In this document: positions 58,013 through 64,000 of the stretch, in pieces
Position numbering within the stretch: position 1 is the stretch's first letter
Layout: every line of letters begins with the position of its first letter
NCBI RefSeq assembly: GCF_035961655.1
Contig: NZ_CP108393.1
Location: forward strand, 4,199,501 to 4,263,500
From: Streptomyces sp. NBC_01317
GTDB taxonomy: Bacteria > Actinomycetota > Actinomycetes > Streptomycetales > Streptomycetaceae
Length of the DNA: 64,000 bases
Direction: 5' to 3'
Translations under genes and position numbers: made by a program
The notes under the pieces: model-generated
Database searches by the model: none
The model's input: the letters and a program-made list of their open reading frames with translations, nothing else
What the model was told of the DNA's origin: nothing

Positions 58013-59131
58013 TCAGCGACGCGACATGTAGATGTCGAGCGCCTTGTGCAACAACTTGTTCAACGGGAAGTCCCACTCCCCGATGTACTCGACAGCCTCG
58101 CCACCGGTACCCACCTTGAACTGGATCAGACCGAAAAGATGATCCGTCTCGTCCAGCGAATCCGAAATACCCCGCAGGTCGTAGACCGTCGCACCCATCG
58201 CGTACGCGTCGCGCAGCATCCGCCACTGCATCGCGTTCGACGGCCTCACCTCACGCTTGTGGTTCGCCGACGCCCCGTACGAGTACCAGACATGCCCGCC
58301 GACGATCAGCATCGTCGCCGCCGCCACGTTCTCACCCTCGTGACGCGCGAAGTACAGCCGCATACGATTCGGGTCCTCGGTGTTCAGGACACTCCACATA
58401 CGCTGGAAGTACGAGAGCGGCCGCGGCCGGAAATGATCACGCTCCGCGGTGATCTCGTACAGCCTCTGCCACTCCTCCAGGTCCTCGTAACCGCCCTGGA
58501 CCACATCGACACCGGCCTTCTCGGCCTTCTTGATATTCCGCCGCCACAACTGGTTGAAGCCCTTGAGGACATCGTCCAGCGAACGATTCGCCAGCGGCAC
58601 CTGGAAAACATACCGAGGCTGTACGTCACCGAAACCGGCACCGCCGTCCTCCGCCTGCTGCCAGCCCATCTTCCGCAGCCGGTCCGACACTTCGAACGCG
58701 CGCGGCTCGATGTGCGTCGCCTCGACATCACGCAGCCGCTTCACATCCGGGTCCTGAATACCCGACTTGATCGCACCCGCGTCCCACCGGCGGATCACCA
58801 CCGGCGGCCCCATCTTCACCGAGAACGCGCCCTGGTGCTTGAGATGCGCCAGCATCGGCTGCATCCACTCGTCCAGATTCGGCGCGTGCCAGTTCAGCAC
58901 AGGACCCTCCGGCAGATACGCCAGATACCGCTTGATCTTCGGCAGCTGCCGATACAACACCAGCCCGACACCGACGAGTTGACCGTCCTTGTCAAACCAG
59001 CCCAGGTTCTCCGAACGCCACTCCGTCTTCACGTCGGCCCAAGCCGGGACCTGGCAATGACTCGCCGCGGGCAGGCTCTGGATGTACGCCAGATGCTGCT
59101 CACGACTGATGGTCCTCAGGGTCAGGCTCAT
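58013..59131 (-). CDS. FemX/FemAB-type lipid II amino-acid ligase
   Basis: This 372-residue protein begins MSLTLRTISREQHLAYIQSL and has the two GNAT-like folds of the FemABX family. Segments AYLPEGPVLNWHAPN, FKDVLKGFNQLWRRNIKKAEKAGVDV-like, and ISDSLDETDHLFGLIQFKVGTGGEAVEYIGEWDFPLN fit. Members attach the first amino acid of the peptidoglycan cross-bridge (glycine in Streptomyces) using aminoacyl-tRNA. A similar FemX has been linked to vancomycin-resistance precursor handling in S. coelicolor; I do not claim that here. ATG 59129-59131; the racemase-like gene follows. Confidence 0.88.
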   Translation of the reverse strand: MSLTLRTISREQHLAYIQSLPAASHCQVPAWADVKTEWRSENLGWFDKDGQLVGVGLVLYRQLPKIKRYLAYLPEGPVLNWHAPNLDEWMQPMLAHLKHQGAFSVKMGPPVVIRRWDAGAIKSGIQDPDVKRLRDVEATHIEPRAFEVSDRLRKMGWQQAEDGGAGFGDVQPRYVFQVPLANRSLDDVLKGFNQLWRRNIKKAEKAGVDVVQGGYEDLEEWQRLYEITAERDHFRPRPLSYFQRMWSVLNTEDPNRMRLYFARHEGENVAAATMLIVGGHVWYSYGASANHKREVRPSNAMQWRMLRDAYAMGATVYDLRGISDSLDETDHLFGLIQFKVGTGGEAVEYIGEWDFPLNKLLHKALDIYMSRR

Positions 59132-59266
59132 GCGGGGCGCTCCTCGGCAGGTGTGTCCCCATGGATACAGGGGCTCCGGCTCTCGCGCCGAAGCCTACTG
59201 CGCCCGTGAAGCGCCCCGACTGGCCGTGCGGTGGAGCGACGGCCGGCCGTGCCGTGGAGCGGCCCG

Positions 59267-59581
59267 TCAGCCGATCACCCCGCCGAACAGACCACCGTGC
59301 GCCATCCCGATGTAGAAGCCGACCGCCGAAGCCCCCAACCCCAGGACCGCCAGAAAACGCTCACGTGTGGTGACCGAGAGGAACTGTGCGCAACCCCCCG
59401 CGAGAATCCCCACCAGCCCCGCCCACGACGTGAGCAGATGCAGATGGTGGAAGAACGCGGTTGTCACCGCCAGCACACCCAGCACCCACGCCACCGCGAT
59501 CAGGCTGTCCTGGAGCGGATGAGGCTTGCCGTCCGTCGAGAAGAGCGAACGGGCCGAGTTCGGTCGCATTGCCTGTGCCAT
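59267..59581 (-). CDS. Small conserved membrane protein
   Basis: This 104-residue protein starts at ATG 59579-59581 behind GGAGG. After a polar start ([19 protein letters not shown]) it has three hydrophobic segments: [39 protein letters not shown], and [22 protein letters not shown]. Function unknown. It sits upstream of femX on the same strand and divergent from rpsF. Confidence 0.8.
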   Translation of the reverse strand: MAQAMRPNSARSLFSTDGKPHPLQDSLIAVAWVLGVLAVTTAFFHHLHLLTSWAGLVGILAGGCAQFLSVTTRERFLAVLGLGASAVGFYIGMAHGGLFGGVIG

Positions 59582-59669
59582 GAGGCACCTCCTGGCTTTG
59601 CCGGAAGGCGGCGCACGCCAGCGCCGCACACACCCGATGTGTACAGATTGTGCCCACCCGGGACCGGAT

Positions 59670-59699
59670 TTCAACCGGAAGCCGCTCTGCGGGTAGTCT
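59670..59699 (+). promoter_or_regulatory. Candidate rpsF promoter
   Basis: TTCAAC (59670-59675), an 18-bp spacer, and TAGTCT (59694-59699) lie about 150 bp upstream of rpsF. A 7-bp stem GCCACGG/CCGTGGC (59805-59823) lies in the leader close to the ribosome-binding site. Confidence 0.5.
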
Positions 59700-59851
59700 G
59701 TACGGTCTGCACCGGTGTCTGCCCAGGCCAGAACACGATCCCCCGCTCACCGAGCCGGATTGTCAGTGGCGGCCGATACCGTTGCTACGCATCACGACCC
59801 TCCTGCCACGGAACGACCGTGGCCGCTGAGTCCAAAGGAGGTGGGTTCCAC

Positions 59852-60142
59852 ATGCGTCACTACGAAGTGATGGTCATCCTCGACCCCGATCTCGAGGAGC
59901 GCGCTGTCTCCCCGCTGATCGAGAACTTCCTCTCCGTTGTCCGCGAGGGCAACGGAAAGGTCGAAAAGGTCGACACCTGGGGCCGTCGTCGTCTCTCTTA
60001 CGAGATCAAGAAGAAGCCCGAGGGCATCTACTCGGTCATCGATCTGCAGGCAGAGCCCGCGATCGTCAAGGAGCTCGACCGACAGATGAACCTGAACGAG
60101 TCGGTCCTCCGGACCAAGGTCCTCCGCCCCGAGACCCACTGA
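59852..60142 (+). CDS. rpsF: 30S ribosomal protein S6
   Basis: This 96-residue protein begins [20 protein letters not shown] and contains [27 protein letters not shown], the S6 ferredoxin-like fold that pairs with S18. The start is ATG 59852 behind AAAGGAGG. It leads the rpsF-ssb-rpsR-rplI operon. S6 with S18 can autoregulate this operon in some bacteria via a leader RNA. Confidence 0.97.
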   Translation: MRHYEVMVILDPDLEERAVSPLIENFLSVVREGNGKVEKVDTWGRRRLSYEIKKKPEGIYSVIDLQAEPAIVKELDRQMNLNESVLRTKVLRPETH

Positions 60143-60219
60143 GCACCTAGCTCACACGTCATCGGGTTCGAGTAGCAGCAGCAAGCAGCCAGAAGCAATC
60201 CCCGCCGAGAGGTTCACCC

Positions 60220-60831
60220 ATGGCAGGCGAGACCGTCATCACGGTCGTCGGCAATCTCGTCGACGACCCCGAGCTGCGCTTCACCCCGTCCGGTGCGGCG
60301 GTCGCGAAGTTCCGTGTCGCGTCCACACCCCGCATCTTCGACCGGCAGACCAACGAGTGGAAGGACGGCGAAGGCCTGTTCCTCACCTGCTCGGTCTGGC
60401 GTCAGGCGGCGGAGAACGTCGCGGAGTCGCTCCAGCGAGGCATGCGCGTCGTCGTGCAGGGCCGGCTGAAGCAGCGGTCCTACGAAGACCGTGAGGGCGT
60501 CAAGCGCACGGTCTACGAGCTGGACGTCGAAGAAGTCGGCCCCAGCCTCAAGAGCGCCACGGCCAAGGTCACCAAGACCACCGGCCGCGGTGGTCAGGGC
60601 CAGGGCGGGTACGGCGGCGGCGGTGGCGGCGGCCAGCAGGGCGGCGGCAGCTGGGGCGGCGGCTCCGGCGGCGGCAGCCCGCAGGGCGGTGGCGGGGCTC
60701 CCGCCGACGACCCGTGGGCCACCAGCGCACCGGCCGGCGGCAGCCAGCCGCCCAGCGGCGGCGGGGGCAACGGCGGAGGCAGCTGGGGCGGAAGCTCCGG
60801 CGGCGGCTACTCGGACGAGCCCCCCTTCTAA
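60220..60831 (+). CDS. ssb: Single-stranded DNA-binding protein
   Basis: This 203-residue protein begins [21 protein letters not shown]. The OB fold spans about residues 1-112 and includes [32 protein letters not shown] and [18 protein letters not shown] Gly/Gln/Ser-rich linker leads to the acidic tip DEPPF, the docking site for replication and repair proteins. It coats single-stranded DNA at forks. It lies between rpsF and rpsR, the usual place. Confidence 0.96.
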   Translation: MAGETVITVVGNLVDDPELRFTPSGAAVAKFRVASTPRIFDRQTNEWKDGEGLFLTCSVWRQAAENVAESLQRGMRVVVQGRLKQRSYEDREGVKRTVYELDVEEVGPSLKSATAKVTKTTGRGGQGQGGYGGGGGGGQQGGGSWGGGSGGGSPQGGGGAPADDPWATSAPAGGSQPPSGGGGNGGGSWGGSSGGGYSDEPPF

Positions 60832-60875
60832 GGGACCGGCTCGTACCCCACTTCTTGATCAAACAGGAGATACAC

Positions 60876-61112
60876 ATGGCGAAGCCGCCTGTGCGCAAGC
60901 CCAAGAAAAAGGTCTGCGCATTCTGCAAGGACAAGACCCAGTACGTGGACTACAAGGACACGAACATGCTGCGGAAGTTCATTTCCGACCGCGGCAAGAT
61001 CCGTGCCCGCCGCGTCACCGGCAACTGCACACAGCACCAGCGCGACGTCGCCACGGCCGTCAAGAACAGCCGTGAGATGGCGCTGCTGCCCTACACGTCC
61101 ACCGCGCGATAA
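60876..61112 (+). CDS. rpsR: 30S ribosomal protein S18 (zinc-binding type)
   Basis: This 78-residue protein reads [20 protein letters not shown] and ends [10 protein letters not shown]. It has CAFC near residues 14-17 and CTQH later (GNCTQHQR), a four-ligand Zn site: this is the zinc-containing form of S18. Streptomycetes often also carry a zinc-free paralogue elsewhere. The start is ATG 60876 behind AGGAGA. It pairs with S6 on the ribosome. Confidence 0.96.
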   Translation: MAKPPVRKPKKKVCAFCKDKTQYVDYKDTNMLRKFISDRGKIRARRVTGNCTQHQRDVATAVKNSREMALLPYTSTAR

Positions 61113-61130
61113 GGGGAGGGTGACCGAATC

Positions 61131-61577
61131 ATGAAGATCATCCTCACTCACGAGGTCACTGGCCTCGGTGCCGCGGGCGACGTCGTCGAGGTCAAGGACG
61201 GCTACGCCCGCAACTACCTGGTCCCGCGCGGTTTCGCGATCCGCTGGACCAAGGGTGGCGAGAAGGACGTCGCGCAGATCCGGCGCGCGCGCAAGATCCA
61301 CGAAATCGCGACCATCGAGCAGGCCAACGAGATCAAGGCCCGCCTCGAAGGCGTCAAGGTGCGTCTGGCCGTTCGCTCCGGCGACGCCGGCCGCCTCTTC
61401 GGCTCCGTCACCCCCGCCGACCTCGCCTCGGCGATCAAGTCGGCCGGCGGCCCGGACGTCGACAAGCGCCGCATCGAACTCGGATCGCCGATCAAGACCC
61501 TGGGCTCGCACCAGGTCTCCGTCCGGCTGCACCCCGAGGTCGCCGCGAAGCTCGGCATCGAGGTCATCGCCGCGTAA
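61131..61577 (+). CDS. rplI: 50S ribosomal protein L9
   Basis: This 148-residue protein begins [34 protein letters not shown], the classical L9 N-domain that binds 23S rRNA, followed by the central helix and a C-domain ending KLGIEVIAA. Start ATG 61131, 18 bp after rpsR. A strong terminator follows. Confidence 0.97.
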   Translation: MKIILTHEVTGLGAAGDVVEVKDGYARNYLVPRGFAIRWTKGGEKDVAQIRRARKIHEIATIEQANEIKARLEGVKVRLAVRSGDAGRLFGSVTPADLASAIKSAGGPDVDKRRIELGSPIKTLGSHQVSVRLHPEVAAKLGIEVIAA

Positions 61578-61601
61578 CGCAGCGCTCGACAGAGCACAAG
61601 A

Positions 61602-61634
61602 GAGGGCCGCATCCCACCCGGGGATGCGGCCCTC
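61602..61634 (+). terminator. Terminator of the rpsF-rplI operon
   Basis: GAGGGCCGCATCCC (61602-61615) pairs perfectly with GGGATGCGGCCCTC (61621-61634), a 14-bp stem 25 bp past the rplI stop. Confidence 0.85.
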
Positions 61635-61651
61635 CCGCCGTTCCACGCGAT

Positions 61652-61665
61652 GTTTCACGTGAAAC
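61652..61665. promoter_or_regulatory. parS: parS site 7
   Basis: An exact parS 14-mer lies between the rplI terminator and the end of the MATE gene, about 33 kb from oriC. Confidence 0.97.
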
Positions 61666-61673
61666 CGGACATC

Positions 61674-63011
61674 TCACCGCGTCGCGCCCGTTACCAACCA
61701 CCGCCCGGAACGCGTCCGCCACCACAACGTCACCAACCGGACCGCCATCATCAGACCCATCGCCCACCACAACGCCGTCAACCCCCCACCCCACGACGGC
61801 ACCGCCAACGCCACCGGCGCGAACACCGCCAACGTCACCACCATCGCCCCCGCCAGATACCGGCCGTCCCCCGCCCCCATCAACACCCCGTCCAGCACAA
61901 ACACCACCCCCGAAACCGGCTGCGACACCGCCACCACCAACAACGCCGGCACCAACGTGTCCCGCACCACCTGATCCCCCGTGAACAACGGCACGAACAA
62001 CGGACGCGCCAACACGATCACCACTCCGAACACCACCCCCGACACGACCCCCCACCGCACCATCCGACGGCACGCCTCCCGCGCTCCCCGAATGTCCCCC
62101 GCCCCCAGATACCGGCCGATGATCGCCTGCCCGGCGATCGCTATCGCGTCCAGCGCGAAAGCCGTCAGACTCCAGAGCGACAGAATGATCTGGTGAGCCG
62201 CGATATCGGCATCACCCAGCCGCGCCGCCACCGCCGTGGCGATCAGCAGCACCGCCCGGAGCGACAACGTACGGACCAGCAACGGCACTCCGGCCCGCGC
62301 ACCCGCCCGTATCCCCGCGGGATCGGGACGCAGCGACGCACCGTGCCGGCGCGCTCCCCGTACGACCACCACCAGATAGACGGCCGCCATGCCGCACTGC
62401 GCGATCACCGTCCCCCACGCGGAACCGGCGATCCCGAACCCGAAGCCGTAGACGAACAGCGCGTTGAGCGCCGCGTTGGCGCCGAAGCCCCCGACAGCGA
62501 CGTACAGGGGCGTCCTGGTGTCCTGGAGCCCCCGCAGCACCCCGGTGGCGGCCAGCACCACCAGCATGGCCGGTATGCCGAGGCTGGAGATGCGCAGATA
62601 CGTGATGGCGTACGGCGCTGCGGTGGGGGAGGCCCCGAACAGGTCGACGAGCCACGGGGCGGCGGGCAGGGTGACGGCGATGACCCCGGCGCCGAGCAGG
62701 ATCGCGAGCCAGATCCCGTCCATGCCCTGCTGGATGGCGGCCCGGAAATCACCCGCGCCCACCCGTCGGGCGACGGCCGCGGTGGTGGCGTAGGCGAGGA
62801 AGACGAAGACGCTCACCGCGGTGGTCAACAGGGCTGCCGCGATCGCCAGTCCGGCGAGCTGACGCGTACCCAGATGGCCGACGATCGCGCTGTCGACCAT
62901 CACGAAGAGCGGTTCGGCGACGAGCGCGCCGAACGCGGGGACGGCGAGCGCGAGGATCTCGCGGTCGTGCCGGCGGCGGGTCGCCTTGGCTGCCAGAGGG
63001 GCCTGTGTCAT
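61674..63011 (-). CDS. MATE family efflux transporter
   Basis: This 445-residue membrane protein has about 12 helices and begins REILALAVPAFGALVAEPLFVMVDSAIVGHLG, the MATE/DinF signature, with GATGVLRGLQDTR-like and GQAIIGRYLGAGD segments. It uses an ion gradient to export cations or organic compounds; substrate unknown. ATG 63009-63011. It is divergent from dnaB, and a DnaA-box cluster lies between them. Confidence 0.9.
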   Translation of the reverse strand: MTQAPLAAKATRRRHDREILALAVPAFGALVAEPLFVMVDSAIVGHLGTRQLAGLAIAAALLTTAVSVFVFLAYATTAAVARRVGAGDFRAAIQQGMDGIWLAILLGAGVIAVTLPAAPWLVDLFGASPTAAPYAITYLRISSLGIPAMLVVLAATGVLRGLQDTRTPLYVAVGGFGANAALNALFVYGFGFGIAGSAWGTVIAQCGMAAVYLVVVVRGARRHGASLRPDPAGIRAGARAGVPLLVRTLSLRAVLLIATAVAARLGDADIAAHQIILSLWSLTAFALDAIAIAGQAIIGRYLGAGDIRGAREACRRMVRWGVVSGVVFGVVIVLARPLFVPLFTGDQVVRDTLVPALLVVAVSQPVSGVVFVLDGVLMGAGDGRYLAGAMVVTLAVFAPVALAVPSWGGGLTALWWAMGLMMAVRLVTLWWRTRSGRWLVTGATR

Positions 63012-63197
63012 GCGCTCAATCTAATCTTCCACAGGTAAGAGACGCAAAGGAGCTGTGCTCCTTACTTCGGGCGGGTTCCGGGGCTCGGTCGTGCGTCGTT
63101 TGTTCTGATCTTGGTCCAGTCGGGAAAGTTTTTCTCCCCCACAGCCGGTGGACGGAAAAAGCCCAGGTCAGAATGGTTGCGGCGGGGTCTCTATGAT

Positions 63198-63288
63198 TTT
63201 GTCCACAGTGCTGTCCCCCGGTCCGTACACAGGATCGGGCAAGTTCTCCACAGCATCTGGTCTCTCGTCCACATGGCCTGTGGATAAC
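63198..63288. promoter_or_regulatory. DnaA-box cluster between the MATE gene and dnaB
   Basis: An exact TTGTCCACA (63198-63206) is joined by TTCTCCACA (63245-63253) and TCGTCCACA (63266-63274), each with one mismatch, and TGTGGATAA (63280-63288). They lie in the 422-bp gap 63012-63433, 146-236 bp upstream of dnaB. The rest of the gap shows no gene. Confidence 0.75.
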
Positions 63289-63433
63289 AAGATTGGCTGA
63301 CGTCGCGGACGGGCCTACCGTGGACCGGCGTCCGACGCGCCGGAACCGGAGTCAGGCCTCTCGTTTTGTCAGTGTCGTGCCGTAGAAAGAGTGGCACGGC
63401 GAGGTCCGCTGAGCGGACGTGAGGAGGTGGCCG

Positions 63434-64000
63434 GTGACCATTCCCGAGCCGTTGGACGACCCCTGGACCGACACCGGTCCAAGTGACCGTCTGCCTGTCT
63501 CCCGGCAGCGCCGTAGCGAGGGCCGGGGCCGTGAGGAGCAGCACGAGCGCGGTCGGGACGACAGCGCGTGGGACGGCGGATCGACCGGCTTCGAGCGGGT
63601 GCCTCCGCAGGACCTGGACGCCGAGCAGTCGGTCCTGGGTGGCATGTTGCTGTCCAAGGACGCGATCGCGGATGTCGTGGAGATCATCAAGGGGCACGAT
63701 TTCTACCGTCCGGCGCACGAGACGGTCTTTCAGGCGATTCTCGACCTGTACGCGAAGGGGGAGCCGGCCGACCCGATCACGGTGGCGGCGGAGCTGACCA
63801 AGCGGGGGGAGATCACGCGGGTCGGCGGGGCGTCGTATCTGCACACGCTCGTCCAGTCGGTGCCGAGTGCGGCGAACGCTTCGTACTACGCGGAGATCGT
63901 CCATGAGCGGGCGGTGCTGCGGCGTCTCGTCGAGGCGGGTACGAAGATCACGCAGATGGGATACGCGGCGGACGGGGACGTCGACGAGATCGTGAACTCC
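63434..64000 (+). CDS. dnaB: Replicative DNA helicase DnaB (3' end outside window)
   Basis: 189 residues of the ring helicase are present, from GTG 63434 behind GAGGAGG. A disordered acidic/Arg-rich N-terminus (about 50 residues) precedes the DnaB N-terminal domain: VPPQDLDAEQSVLGGMLLSKDAI, FYRPAHETVFQAILDLYAKGEPAD, and ASYLHTLVQSVPSAANASYYAEIVHERA. The ATPase domain with Walker motifs lies past the edge. DnaB unwinds DNA ahead of the fork and is loaded at oriC, perhaps with the DUF721 protein. A DnaA-box cluster lies upstream. Confidence 0.95.
   Translation, partial: MTIPEPLDDPWTDTGPSDRLPVSRQRRSEGRGREEQHERGRDDSAWDGGSTGFERVPPQDLDAEQSVLGGMLLSKDAIADVVEIIKGHDFYRPAHETVFQAILDLYAKGEPADPITVAAELTKRGEITRVGGASYLHTLVQSVPSAANASYYAEIVHERAVLRRLVEAGTKITQMGYAADGDVDEIVNS

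Overview
The window is the replication-origin region of a Streptomyces-type actinobacterial chromosome. The evidence is very high GC, many GTG starts, the DnaA-box consensus TTGTCCACA, seven exact copies of the parS site GTTTCACGTGAAAC, and the characteristic gene order gyrA-gyrB-DUF721-recF-gnd-dnaN-oriC-dnaA | rpmH-rnpA-yidD-yidC-khpB-rsmG-parA-parB. Nearly everything from 17 kb to 64 kb is core, and each gene is recognisable. Family names come from reading the translations against remembered families; no search was run.

Layout. 0-3 kb: partial rhomboid protease, cyclophilin, two small membrane/secreted proteins. 3-10 kb: variable arm with a regulator, a truncated methyltransferase, a GlxA-type regulator divergent from an SDR-like protein, then a decayed segment (VOC protein, broken hydrolase, TetR and SDR remnants). 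That segment lies between tRNA-Ala and a second copy of the tRNA 3' end plus its terminator, so it looks like the relic of an element inserted at the tRNA. 10-17.6 kb: HTH protein and Ser/Thr kinase, exported and small proteins, HAD hydrolase, methyltransferase, chorismate-lyase-like protein, tRNA-Ile. 17.7-27.6 kb: minus-strand replication cluster. 27.7-28.4 kb: oriC with many DnaA boxes. 28.5-36.6 kb: dnaA and, divergently, the ribosome/membrane-insertion/partition genes. 36.7-47.1 kb: GNAT protein, thioredoxin system with a SigR-type promoter, ECF sigma factor and anti-sigma factor, pseudokinase, MurJ and a DUF6049-like protein. 47.3-59.6 kb: CCA-adding enzyme, MFS transporter, inositol-phosphate synthase with a PadR regulator, class A PBP, GT87-like protein, alanine-racemase-fold protein, FemX-like ligase, small membrane protein. 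59.8-61.6 kb: rpsF-ssb-rpsR-rplI. 61.7-64 kb: MATE transporter and the start of dnaB.

How it works together. DnaA acts at oriC; its own promoter is flanked by an inverted DnaA-box pair, and further consensus boxes sit before parA and before dnaB. ParB would load on the parS array, several copies of which lie inside coding regions. MurJ, its pseudokinase partner, the PBP, the FemX-like ligase and the racemase-like protein form a cell-wall set beside the origin.

The least explained signals are the tRNA-Ala-flanked relic, the DnaA-box cluster before dnaB, the DnaA box before parA, the PadR palindrome, and the parS sites used as protein-coding sequence. I did not find a clearly new multi-gene system; most of the window is conserved core.
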